Positions 12,077 through 25,300 of a stretch of 64,000 bases of DNA are shown piece after piece. A program made the translations under genes and the position numbers. Each line of letters starts with the position of its first letter. The first letter of the stretch is position 1. The DNA is from Lepidostoma basale. Lineage: Eukaryota > Arthropoda > Insecta > Trichoptera > Lepidostomatidae. The notes beneath the pieces are model-generated. The model saw only the letters and a program-made list of their open reading frames with translations, made no database searches and was not told the origin of the DNA. The DNA lies in contig JAHDVF020001472.1 of assembly GCA_022606425.2 (NCBI GenBank), positions 103,707 through 167,706 on the forward strand, written 5' to 3'.

Positions 12077-13000
12077 GATATACAGAGCTGTGGTGTCATT
12101 ATGTGACAAATTTCCTAACTTGGTTATCTTGAAAAAAAAAACTTGAATTAATTCTCAACATTTTTATGAATTAATACATATTTATTAATTCATAAAATTT
12201 GAATAAATACATATAAATTAATTCAATAATTTTTTTACACTTTACAGTTCATTGGATCAACATATTTTGAACATACATTATTACCGGGATCATACATTAT
12301 CGGGAGAACAATTTAAATTAATGACTTTATATCGTTCTCACGATGATATCGGTGTAAAACCTTCAAATATGTCAAGAAAAATAAATTAAAAAGTGTATAA
12401 AACATGTTTTAATTCTTAAAAAAAACTTCTTTATCGAATTCCACAGTTTATCAAAAATTAAAAATTAATTTAAAAAGTGGGGGTGCTGATTTATTTATTA
12501 ATATTACTTCGGTGAGGGTACGATCGTACTTGAAGCAAAATTCAACACAAATTAAAATATGAGCACTCAGATTATATGTTTCAATAATATAAAGGCAAGA
12601 ATATTTTAATTTGCATCTGTCCGCTTTTGAGGGGCAGTTATTGTTTATGTGAATATTGCATTTAAAATTCCAAATAAAATATATTGAAAACAAATATTAT
12701 TTATTTGAATAACAAAAACCTTGGTTCACTGAGGAAGGGAAAACGTTTGCCTAAGAGATTATTTTTATAACAAAAAATAGTGTATACTCACAAGTATTGT
12801 GAAATTCAACATATTATAAATGAGTGCTTTTTCATTATTTTCAATTGAATGAGCCATAGCAACGCGTGGCCGGTTACAGCTAATTCCATTTAAAAAGAAA
12901 TATTAAAAAAAAGTATTTTCAAACATTTTCCCGCCATATCATACTACTTCAAAAAAAGCATGTTCCTAATTGCACAGTTATCGTAAAGGAATCAGATGCA
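12077..13000. other. Intergenic stretch downstream of the CNG gene
   Basis: Holds an FB2 foldback copy at about 12235-12410 (CGGGAGAAC and the inverted GTTCTCACGATGATATC). An AATAAA on the minus strand at 12700-12705 could serve as poly(A) signal for the CNG gene 300 bases upstream. No other gene is seen. Confidence 0.4.
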
Positions 13001-13306
13001 TTATTTTTTACCATCAGAAGCGCCGTTGCCGCAGCACTTGGACCAGTTTTTCTCGAGGCAGGGCTCCGAGGCACAGCTCCTCATCTGGTAGATGTTGGCG
13101 CAGGAGATGGAGGAGTTGGGGTTGCTCCCTCCGATCTTCTTCCCGCGGAGACTCTTCGACGATGACTTGCGACGGTTGTCGTCGCAGGAGCACCCCGTTT
13201 TCTGAGGGGTTTCCTTAGGCGATTTCTTTTTCTCGGTCTTCTTCTTGGAGCACCCTTTGGATCCCATTCTCAGCAGTTGACCGGCACCAGAATCTTCCGG
13301 AAGTGC
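13001..13306 (-). CDS. Candidate last CNG exon, Lys/Cys-rich; or separate small ORF
   Basis: An open frame runs from an AG at 13307-13309 to TAA 13001-13003 (101 residues). It starts [19 protein letters not shown], continues with Lys-rich [26 protein letters not shown] and [15 protein letters not shown], and ends [12 protein letters not shown]. Its entry phase (0) fits the donor of the previous exon exactly. However, the acceptor TATTCAAG lacks a pyrimidine tract, possibly because LINE L-B (about 13310-13700) inserted just upstream. Met at 13267 has a good start context (AGAATGG), so an 88-residue stand-alone protein is the alternative. I do not recognise the Cys/Lys-rich sequence. The composition and higher GC suggest real coding sequence. 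Confidence 0.5.
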   Translation of the reverse strand, partial: ALPEDSGAGQLLRMGSKGCSKKKTEKKKSPKETPQKTGCSCDDNRRKSSSKSLRGKKIGGSNPNSSISCANIYQMRSCASEPCLEKNWSKCCGNGASDGKK

Positions 13307-16300
13307 CTTGAATACATAATTTCACGAATCAATTATAAGTTCTCACATCCTATAATGACATATGGAATAGAAACGAGAGCTGACACCATCAGAACAAAAA
13401 GTCTCCTAAGAACCACAGTACTCCTATCCGTTGCGGGAACGACACTCCGAGACAAAACAAGAAATTCTGAAATAAGAAAGATCTGCAATGTAGAAGATGT
13501 GCGATGGGGAAGACTGAGAAGACGCTACATGTAGAAAGAGCATGTTCTGAAAGAGTGATAAATATAGCCGCAAATAAAGTACCAACAGGAAATCGACCTG
13601 CAGGAAGACCACCTAAAAGATGGCGAGACAGTTGGACATCTGCATCCCAGGAACAGGCTCCGAGAAATAACAGGACACAGTCCTACATAAAGCAGAAGAA
13701 GAAGAATAAGAATTATAAGTTAAATACCGTTACTTGTAAAAGTATAATAATGAACTTGTTTTTAAAAAAATTTGCAACCCTGATGAAGCTCCGGCGCGAG
13801 CGAAATCGGTTTGTTCGATAAAGCAAATTAAAGAAGTATAAAAAAGGGTTTTAAATTATTTTTACCCCTCCTACACCACAAATTAGGGCTTCGTACGCAA
13901 GTAAATTTGTATGTATGTATTTAACACAAAAAGCTTCATTTAAATTCAATAGTAAAGCAAAAAAGCAAAGTGGGTCACCCATTTTAAATATTTTAAAACT
14001 CCAAAAAGCTATACTTTTAACTCAAAACTGAATATATATAATCGAATTAATAAACGACAAAAAAACTTACTCTGCGATTCCGCAACCGTGAATTATTTTT
14101 TATGGATTAAAACAATGTTTTTGCTACCCTTTAAAGTGGAATAACAGTGTGTTAATACATAAAAACTCTGAAAATAATATATTTACATAAAAATATGTTT
14201 TTTAATGACCCACCTCCATTACAGCTTGTAGTAGTCTGGGCTCGGGTTCGGGGGTTTCCGGGTTAGCGATGATTATTTCCGGTTCCGGTTCTGGTTCAGG
14301 TTCTGCTTCCTTCTGTCTGGCGGCATTTTTCTTGATCAATCCCTCAGCTTTCTTGCTCAGTATCTTCTGCGCCTCCGGGTAGTACTCCAGGGCGCTGTTC
14401 AGGTCGCTCTTGCTCAAAACAAACAGGTTAGAAAATCCTTTCGACCTGCAATCACCAACCGTTATATACGAGTATAATACTTGATTATCATATGGTTACT
14501 AGACAGTTATACGTGGGTTCAATATATAAATTAGAAAATTAGAAATATGGCGAATTAAAGTTATAAACTTAAGGCGTTAAATCGATAAATCATTTAATTA
14601 AAATCCACTGATGTGTTGTGTCTTTGACCATCTTCTGGTTCCCACCGTGTTCAACCAGGTTCTCACCACCACGAACGAACCAGTTTCTTGATTTTGAATT
14701 AATTAAAACACTGTTTTTGCACTTTTGAGTTTATTTTTTCTCGAAATATGTCGAAAGTTTTCAACCTTTATCATATATTGTTCTCCCGATGTTGAAGCTG
14801 TTTAACCTTCGATTCATGTCGATAAAAATAAACTCAAAAGTGCAAAAAACAATGTTTTAATAAAATAAAAACGGATTTAAGTTATTTAAATCAATGGATT
14901 GCTCATCAAAGGGTCTTCCTAGTGTTATAAATATGTACCTAAAAATCCATGTTATTAAGCATTTTCTTTATTGCAGTTTCAATCATAGTGATTGGTATGT
15001 AACAAATCGATAAATCATTAACAGCTTATCATCCACTGTGCTAGGTCTTCTGCAACTCTCTTCAGCGGAAGAGCCGTATGAGACGAAGCTGATGTCAAAT
15101 ATTTTAAAAATTAGATAAGTAACATGGACATGGAAACGTGGAAACAAAAGAATTATGCTTTAAGTAGACATCTGAAGTTACCTACACATTTGAGTTTAAC
15201 TAAAAGGTGTAGTATTTTGTACAGACAATGTGATTGGCTATAATACTCAATAACGTCGTGGTAATGGATTGACTTCGAAGTTAAGAGCTCCATTTTTGGA
15301 GAAAAGTGAATTTCAAGTCCACGTATTGACACCGTGCGCCATAAAGTTAGATAAATAATAAGATTAGAGACTTAATGCTTTTTCGAAGAAAGATAAAAAA
15401 AAAATTATTAATTATTTTTTAGTAAACATTTTACCTTACGTCGGCGGTTCTCCGGTTGCCTCCATTGATTTCGAGCAAACTTATCTCACCGAAGACAGAA
15501 CCTTCCGAAAGAGTAGCCAGAACTTCGTCATTATTCTCTCCACCCATCACCTAAACAATTAAAAAATACTATGAATATAAATAATCAATAATTAAGGAGT
15601 AATTTAATATCCAATATAGGAAACAGGAATAGGAAAAAGATTACAATTAAAGGCTGGTTATTACAACGGTGCTTAGTGGTTTAAACATAAAACAAAGAAA
15701 AATAGAAAATTATTGATGGTTGAGGTATTAATTTTGTAAAACTCTATTATTAATTTATAATAGTAAACACGATTGTTTAGTGGTTTTACTTGGATTTAAT
15801 TTATATAAATTGTGACAAATTTGTTTACAGAAAGAGTTTGAGATTGCCGTCGCAAGGCGAAACAAATTTGTCACAATTTGTGTATATTAAATCCAAGTAA
15901 AACCACTAAACAATTGTGTTTGAATAAATTTGAAAAGAGAAAATAAAATTGTTTATTGTAGCATGTGTCTTGTTGCCTCATGTTTGAACTACACTATATT
16001 ATTAAATCACTTTGCACAGTTATTGACCTTTATATTTAACACCAATTGAGATCAAAAACCCATTTTTGATACTTGGCACCTTAATAATGATCTGAATTTA
16101 ATTGTAAAAAACATTTGCTAATGGGAACACTAACCTGAACTTCTCCCATTTTAATGATGTACATTTCCTTCCCTATATCTCCCTTGTGGCAGATGAGGTC
16201 TCCGGGTAAATATATCACAGGGCGAAGTTTCAGAACCAAATCTCGTAAAAGTGCCTCATCGCAGTCCGTGAAGAGCTGTACTTTGCTTAGAGTCTGAATA

Positions 16301-19300
16301 TGAACGTTAATTGCCACATCTGTTTTCAGGTTCAGGGGAAGGGCGTTGATGATGTGAGACTCATCTGAAACAAAGCATATTTTAATGATGGTGGTGTTAA
16401 CGTGGTGTTGGTGTTGACCCAAAGGGTCATGTAGGTATATAGCTTTGATTCAGAGTCAGAAACGTTAGAAAAAAACCGAAGGTCAATGATATCATCCACC
16501 GCGGACTAACTATAAAATGGCAGTGTGCTGGTCACGCAGCAAAAATTTTGGACTAAAAATTGCCTAAAAGACTGCTGACTTGGAAACCATGGACCGCAAA
16601 GAGAAGTGCAGGGAGACCATAATTACGGTGAAATAATGACCTGAACCGACATGTCGGAATAACCTGGATGCTTCTACATTCACACATCGTGACATGCACG
16701 CTCGTCGATTGTTTCTACGTCGAACATGGCCGCCTTTCAGTAATTGATTAGTTTGGTCATGCCATGTGTTCCTTGACCTTCCTCGACTTATTTTTCCATT
16801 CACACTACTTATGTCATATGTCTAAACCATCTTAGTGACCTTTCTACATTTTATTTATCACGCATTCATCCGCCTTACATTCCTGTCTTACTTCATTATT
16901 AGATATTCTATCATACATTGTTTTTTGCACATTCTTCTAAGTGACCTCATTTCTACGCCATTTATCCTACTTTCATCCTTCTTCTGCCAACTTCAAGCTT
17001 CCGTTCCATACATAAGGGTCGGCACTAAAAATATAAGGTTAATTAGTCAACGTTGGCTTTGCTATAGATATCAGGATATGTCGATATTTAAATGAGAAAA
17101 GTTTATAATTACCCAAAGAATGCTGTTGATCCCAAGTAAACTTGAACCAAGAGGTCACGCGGCGCTGCAGATCGCTGGGTAGGCTCTGACGTCTCATGTA
17201 CTCCATAGTTTCATCAATTAACTTCCGGTATTCGGTCTGAAAAATACTTAAATAATTAAAATCCACCTAAACTAATGTTTTCAGCAAAAATCTTTTGTTA
17301 AGGACTAAGTTCATTATAATAAATCAGTTTCTCAAAGTATGTTCTTAATTAAATTGATACTAATTAAATTGATTATAATTTAAACTGACTAATCATCATG
17401 GCCTTTTTTCCTCTTAGTGGTAGAAAGAAAGGATGGACTGTCATACTGTTTAACCTTACAAGACTATTCTCTCGATTCCTAAATATTTAAAGTGCCATAT
17501 ATTCTTCAGTCTACCATGATTTTGTGACCAATTTGATTAAATAATTATTTTTTCAATCATTCATTCCATTGGTCTAAATCAAATAAATGATCTATTAACT
17601 TCTTAGATCGTCCTGAATTCACTCCTTATAACTGCATTTGACACTTATTTATTGTTTCTTGAGCAAGTATGTAAAACTCCATATTAAATAATTAATACAA
17701 ATGAAAACGTCAGTTTTCTAGAAGTTTTATTATATTTTATGGGAATGACATGTTTCGCCCTTCTAAGGCAAATGACATTTGATAATGCCTTAGAAAGGAG
17801 AAACACATCATTCCCATAAAATATAATAAAACATCAAGAAAACTGACGTTTCATTCGTATTAAGCATTTGACACTATTACATTAAGTTAAATATTACTAT
17901 TTTACATTAAGAAAATTATCTCATTTATTGTATTTTTGTCTTCCTTTTGTAAATTCGATGTTTCACTTTTATACAAAAGCATCAGTACAAGCACAAATTA
18001 TAATAGCTTATTAATATGCTTTTTTAAATAATAACAGGTAACCAAAATAAAAACGTTAAAAAATATCACTTTTTATTATATTTTCAACTTAAATTTGTAT
18101 TTTTTTATTTGATTAAAACGGTACCATTGATGACGTCATCCTGATTAGGTACCCCCTGTATATTGTTTACTTCGTTCCTGTGATTTGGTTTTGTCCAAAG
18201 ATTTAAAAACGATATGTTGATGGCTTCTTTTTGAATAATGTGCGGAATTAATGATATGTACGTCACATATGTTTATTAAAAAAATAAAATACGTTTCCAA
18301 AAACAAAAGCCAAAATTTTTGAAGTGCTTATAGGAGTACGGTAAATATATTTTTTATGACAAAATAGTGTGGCGGTTCATTTTCTTAGTTTATTCATACC
18401 TACTACGTAAATGGTGTAGTGGTTTAACCCTTTCGTGGCTGGTGGGAATACGTATTCCCACTTTCGAAATTGCTCTAAAAAGATCAGTGGGAATTACTTT
18501 TCGGAAGTTTATTCACTCCAGTCATCTAGCGTCGTTATTGGAAATTACGATAAAACATTTACCAGCTTTATAGGTTGAACTTTTAACTGGCAGTTGAATT
18601 ATAAATAACCCGTGATATTTTGTTTTTGAGTGTCGTGCGTCAGATAAGATAATTTTTTGACAAAACTTTCAAGTAAATAAGTATTTTGATGATTGATTTG
18701 AGTTTTATAGACATTTATTTCACTGTATGATATACGAGTATACATAACTGGTGATTTGATCTGAATTTCGAGTTATGTTATATTTCGTAAGTGAAAATGT
18801 GACTTATTATAATTTGAAATGAATTATTTATATGTACATATTTTTTTCTTACGCACAATCGTTATTCGACCGAGTATCATTGGGAAGTATAGATCTATTT
18901 TTTTTTTATAAGTTCCCATTGATTTAAAAATAAATTATAAATATGAATGTCATTAGTCATTAATATTTGCATTAATTAAAATGCAAAATAAAAATATCCT
19001 AAAAGAAAACAAATATTTAGCACCAAAGGGTTAAAAAAAAATTACAATTATGTATATTATTAATGGAAACATTGAATGAAGAAAGAATGGTAAAAAAATT
19101 ATATGTTAACGATGTAAATGGAACTAGAAATAGAGGAAGACCGAGGAAAACGTGGCACGATCATCAAATATTGAATGTCGGCCACGTGAGGAGTCAGAGA
19201 AAGAGTAAGAGAAATCGACGCGCATGAATGACACGATGTATGATTGTTGAGGAAGCGATAGAAATGTCAGGAAAGAAAAGTGTGGCAGTCCATTTTTTCT

Positions 19301-22300
19301 GCCTAACCCTTCGGAGAGACGGCGTGACGGTTAGTTAGTTAGTTATATGAAATAATATGAGATTACTTATTGCTTTATAAATCTTATTGTTACAATGATG
19401 TAAAACTTCATTACAAATATTTCAAATGAATGAAAACGTCTGTTTTCTAGAAGTTTTATTATGTTTCATGGATTTGACATGTTTCGTATAAATGTAAAAC
19501 ATTCGGATTTTATTCTTATGAATTAAAATAGTTTTTTACCTTTATATTAAATTTTGAGTTTAGTTTGCACGACATGTTTCGAAGGATTTACACCTTCATC
19601 ATCGGGAGAACGATATAAATGTGTAAATAATATACCTTGTCGAAAAAACTTAATAGAGGAAAAAACAGTATTTTAATTCATACAAAAATTGTGACTATAT
19701 AATCCTATAGCGAAAACGCCTTTCATATAAATGTTATTTTCATATTATATAATAAAACGTCTAGAAAACGTACGTTTTCATTAATATTGTAAAACGTACG
19801 TTTTCATTAATATTGTAAAACGTACGTTTTCATTAATATTGTAAAACTTACGTTTTCATTAATATTGTAAAACGTACGTTTTCATTAATATTGTAAAACG
19901 TACGTTTTCATTAATATTGTAAAACGTACGTTTTCATTAACGCTTGAGATGATTTGAGAAAAAGTGTTAATTGTGTAAGTTTTTTAACCTGGCATCTGGT
20001 GGCCGTTGCAATGATGTCCCTAATCTGGCCAATCAGCAGAGCGAAGACGAAAACCCCCATCAGCCAAGCGAAAGTCATGAAAATATACTCCAGCTCGTTC
20101 TCCGGCTTCGGATTCTTCCCGATGGATGTGGCGGTTTTGGTCGCGAAGTAAAAGCACCTCAAGTACGCGTTGCCGACCCCGTTGTACACCCAGCTGTTGG
20201 AGCCGATACCCTCCATGGTGCTCACCTTGTAATAGGCGCACGTGTTCATGTGGATAAGGTAGAATATGTAAACAAGGGTGCGTCCCACGCGAACCTACAA
20301 CCAATGACAGACTTTCAATCATAATGTAATGTATTTATTGTTTCTTGAATAATGATGTAAATCTTCAAATCAAATAATTAATACGAATGAAAACGTCTGT
20401 TTTCTAGAAGTTTTATTTTACTCGTATTTTATGTGAATGGCATGTTTCGCATTCCTAAGGGATCATTTGATAATGCCTTAGAAAGGCAACAGATATTTCT
20501 AGAAAACAGACGTTTTCATTCTTATTGAAATATTTTGATCTACAATATAATATTGATTTCAAACTTTTTCCGTTTGAAATATGAGTAACATAGTTTATTT
20601 TTTTCAAAACTTTATAACAATCTAACTGACATGTTTCGGATGGCTCTAATCCTTCTTCGTTAATCGACGAAGAGTGTGAACCATTCGAAGCGCACTTCGA
20701 AAATTCCGTGCGCTCTATAAAAAAAGAATATATTATGTCTTTACATTTTTATTTTTTTCTCCGGTGCAACAACCCTTGGTGGGTCTCAGCCTCCTCTAAG
20801 AAATGATTTTCTTGAAGTGTTCGTAACGTTGGTTGTTTTACGAGATAAGGTTGTTGGCCTAACGCCCAACCCCCTTACTAGGAGAACCAGGGTTTTTCTG
20901 TAGGGGGTGACCGGTTTTGTGGCGCCGAAAATCTCCATTCGCCCTCTCTCTGTTAGGTGTGGAACATCAACATACGAGTACGTCCAATGTTCAACACCCA
21001 GGGTTTGCGGGGTGCTCATAAAGAACCCACGTGGACGCCAGAGAGTCGGACTAGATGGCGGTGTTGCTGATGTTATGCAACTATGGCGTTTCATGGCATT
21101 TACTGATACACATACCTCCCAGCACGGTATGTTCCCCCCACGACCCTAACCATCCATTCAAACCCCATGTCTTTACATAAGACAATAAAAAAATAAATTT
21201 GTGTCCTATGTTTAGTGTTGAATTCGTTGAAATAAAATTAATCTGCGACGTTATTAATAATTTATTAACAATGTATAATTGTTGGCCTACTAAAACTATC
21301 TTCTTCTTCTTTCGGTGCCGTGTTAGGTCCCCCCAATGTTGGCGATCACTGCAGCAAAGGGATCTCTATCCTGCGCCACTTGGAACAGGTTCTAAACTCT
21401 TGTTATTCCTGTCCACTCTTTGATGTTCCGCAGCCAAGACAGCTGCTTTCTACCAACTCCCCGAGGTCCCTCCACTTTACCCATTAATATCAGTCGAAGG
21501 AGGTGGTATTTTTCTCCCCTTAGCACATGACCCAAATATGAGACCTTTCTAATTTTCACACTCGACAACAGCTCTCTATTGGCTTTGGCTCTCTGCAGTA
21601 CGTCTGCATTACTGACCCAATCGGTTCACGGTATACGGAGCATTCTGCGGTATATCCACATCTCGAACGCTTCCAACCGGTTCATTACATTCACATTCAG
21701 AATCCAGGTTTCGCAGCCATACAGTAGAACAGACCATATATAACATTTAATCATTCTTTGTCCGAGTTTCAAGTCGTTGCAAAATAATGTTCTCATTTTA
21801 TAAAATGCAGCTCGTGCAACTTCAATTCTGCATTTTATTTCAATGTCCGGGTCAAGCGCTTTAGTGATAATGCTGACAAGGTATTTAATTATCTATATAT
21901 ACAATATTATCTATGTATGTGTGAATTTTGATAAAACCGTGAAACAAAATATAGACTTTAAACTAATCATGCAGCGGTGACGTCATCATTGGTGCCGTAT
22001 TTTGTTATTCTTTAAAACAATTTTTAAATATATTTCGCTGTTAAAAATAAAATCATAAAAAAAATCATGTGTTTTTCTTGTTCACTTCATGATTGAGCTT
22101 AAAATTATAAATATTACTAAAATATTTAATTATTTATAGTACTTACGATGAAGGGCGAAGCGAGGACTCTATCCATAGAAGTATAGAACTCGGAAAAGGT
22201 TTGCACTTTGAAAAAGCGAGGAATACGGAGAAGAACAGTGGACGAGCCAAGGAGAGCATACAGAACTTCCAACGGCATTAACGCAATGAGATCCAACTGT

Positions 22301-25300
22301 AGACAAATCAAATTATAATTTATTATACTAGATTTCAACGTGTCATAACGTGTCATAAAAAATATTGATTTGATAGTTAATATCTTAAGGATTAATTGTA
22401 TCTCAATAGAGACGAATATGTAAATTGTTTTTTTGGAAACAGAATATGGTGGCCGAGGCGTTTACAGGACTTATGACCTGTCATTGGTTGGGTTAAGCGA
22501 TCGCTTTATGTTAACAACATTCCTCATTCTGACAAATTTTTGAAAGATGTATATATGCCACTATGTTGAGACACACTTCACATTTTTTAGGTCAATCTAC
22601 ACTAGCACCATCTATTAAAAATATATATAAGCATTAAGCAGAAAATCTTTATTAATGCAATGTGAAAGGCTTCGCAACTATCATGAAGTGTGTCTCAACA
22701 TATATGCATCTTTCAAAAATTTGTCAGACGTGGTGGTCGTAAGAAGGGAGGAATGGGGAATGTTGTTAACAAAAAGCGATCGCTTAACCCAACCAATGAC
22801 AGGTCATAAGTCCTGTAAACGCCTCGGCCACCATATTCTGTTTCCAAAAAAACTATTTACATCTTCGTCTCTATTGAGATACAATTAATCCTTAAAAATG
22901 ATTAACTCGCAATGGGTAAAATCAAGTATTTGTCTACAAGTATTTGTATACATTCAAAAACAAGTTTACCCCTTACCCCATACTGGCTCATACGAGTATA
23001 TGATCCAAAATAATCTTTGGCCATAAAAAACAACAAAATAATAAAATATGTCTTGCTTCTAGCAATAATACTAAAGTTTTAACTATGATCCGCGTTACTA
23101 GTTGTCAAACTTCTTGCTAGATGTCTCTGGTTGTACTAGATGTGCGTTCGACTGTTTCCAACAGTCGGTTTATGATTTTCTGTACAAACGTGATATTCAA
23201 AAGTGTTATTTTTTTGTTTGTAAAACGCTAGTAATAATTATATAACACTGGTTTACTATTATTTTCAGACGTAGAAATATGTTTTTTGTATTTTATATAT
23301 GAAAAAATAATAAATTTTTAAAAAATAAAAAAATACGTATCTTTTTTTTCATCTTTTACAAATCATATATTTTTTTTACAAATTTAATATTAGAATAGTG
23401 AGGGGTTAATATCTTACTTTGAACTGCAGTTTCTGTACGTAGTTCTTACGCGTGTCCAGTGGATCCTTAACCCAGAATCCGTCCGCCAAGTAAGAGAGAC
23501 GAGGCTTGATGACAGCCACATCGATCAGATAGATGATATCGCAGAAAGAATCGATCGTCAGCCAGATGGGAGTGTTCGACGGAGTCTGGTAGGGGAAGGA
23601 CCAGCGAAGGGGGATCACGAAGCTGTTGTAGCAGTAAGTCAAGGTTACCACGAACAGCCACAGCGAGTAGAAGGCCCCTATACGGTTAAAAAATAAGACC
23701 ATTAATAAATTTACTAATTGCAACCCGTGGAATATTCAAATAAAGATTTTCTTCCCTTTAAAAACTCGGTTCACTGTACAATGGTAATCAGAATTAAGTT
23801 TTAACTTTTAATATAAATAATTTATTCGACACATCGCACGCTTAATAGTAAACTGACCGATTATGGTTCAGGTCATAATTGAGTTAACATTAGACAGAGG
23901 CTTGTGTTAACGCTATCCATCTATTTTTCACAATGTTAACGCTATCCATTCGTAGTACGATAATCGTTCACAATGTTAACGCTATCCAATCGCACGTGTT
24001 TTTCGACTGTTTTTGTTAAAACACCGACTCATGTCAGATTGAGCAAAACTTGCTTTTTTTAATTAAACCATTGTTCTATTAAGCGTGCGACATATCAAAT
24101 TTCACAATTAACATTATCAAATTGCTCTCATTTTATTTATTGTTTCTAACATTGATGTAAAACTCCATATTAATTAATAAATATAAATGAAAACATCTAT
24201 CTTGTAGTAGTTTTATTTAGTTTTTTATCGAATGACACGTTCGCCCTTGTAAAGTATTATCGAATGTCATTTCACAAATGCCTTAGATAGGTAAACATAT
24301 CATTACATATAAAATCACGTTTTCATTTATAATCATTATTCTTCTTTTGCTTTGTACACTCGTAATCAGAACTCTTCGTAATCGGAACACGATTCAAAAA
24401 AATATTCAGAATCAGAACAAATTCAAAGTAGTATTCCTCTTTCGCTCTCTTGTATTCAAAATATTCTCTTTACTATTTTTTGATAACATCGGGTTTTTGC
24501 CTATTAATATTATGATTTTTATTGTGATGTGAAGTTCGCTAGAGGCGAGATATAGCCGTTATGATGGAGATGGTTTGGAAAAATATTTTCAGAGATGGCT
24601 TACCATTGTGTCGAGTCTGACGATAGTTTTGACATAAAAAACACAACATTTATACACACAATAAACAGCGATATCATACATAATCAGATTCCCCCATTCT
24701 ATCTATTTTCTTTAAAAAGTCTTCTAGACTTTAATCTCCTAAGCTCCCACCCCAATAATACGAGTAACATTTATCTAGGCAATACAATGGAGATTTTACA
24801 AATTTGAATTTTGTTTTGTTTTTCTCCACAAATGCGTGTCCCGTGTAATTTGTTATTTTAATGATTAGTCATAATATGTATATTTCATAAAACTCTAATT
24901 TTAGATAAACTTAAGGCATTAACACTGTGAAACTCCATAATGACGGTTGTTTTGAATTAAAACAGGGAGAACGATATGATAATGAAGATGTTAAGCCTTC
25001 GAAACACATACTAAAAGGTGAAAAAAAAAACACAATAAAATAACGATCATCAAAATATCATCATAACAATGGCATTGTTTTTTATTTAATTATATTCACA
25101 CCCGAAGATGAAGAAGATCACCCCGAAACATGTTGTGCATAATATTTTGAGTTGTAAAAATATTAAATTAATTAAGTGAATTACACAGTATTTAATATTC
25201 TCCTTTCAAATAAACAATTAAATATCACAGTGTTAACCCCTTACCCTTCAATAAAGCGACATATTTATTTTTATATATTATATAAATGTACGCATTCAAA

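Noticed and set aside
12970..13218. Arg/Ser-rich plus-strand ORF
   Set aside because: It is the shadow of the Lys/Cys-rich minus-strand frame, whose codon use and splice phase fit better.
19765..19940. CRISPR-like regular repeat array
   Set aside because: The 26-bp units are head to tail without spacers, and the genome is eukaryotic; it is a minisatellite.
22966..23407. Possible piggyBac-like element (CCCCTTACCCC to GTGAGGGGTTAA)
   Set aside because: Only the right side has TTAA and the ends match over too few bases to support it.
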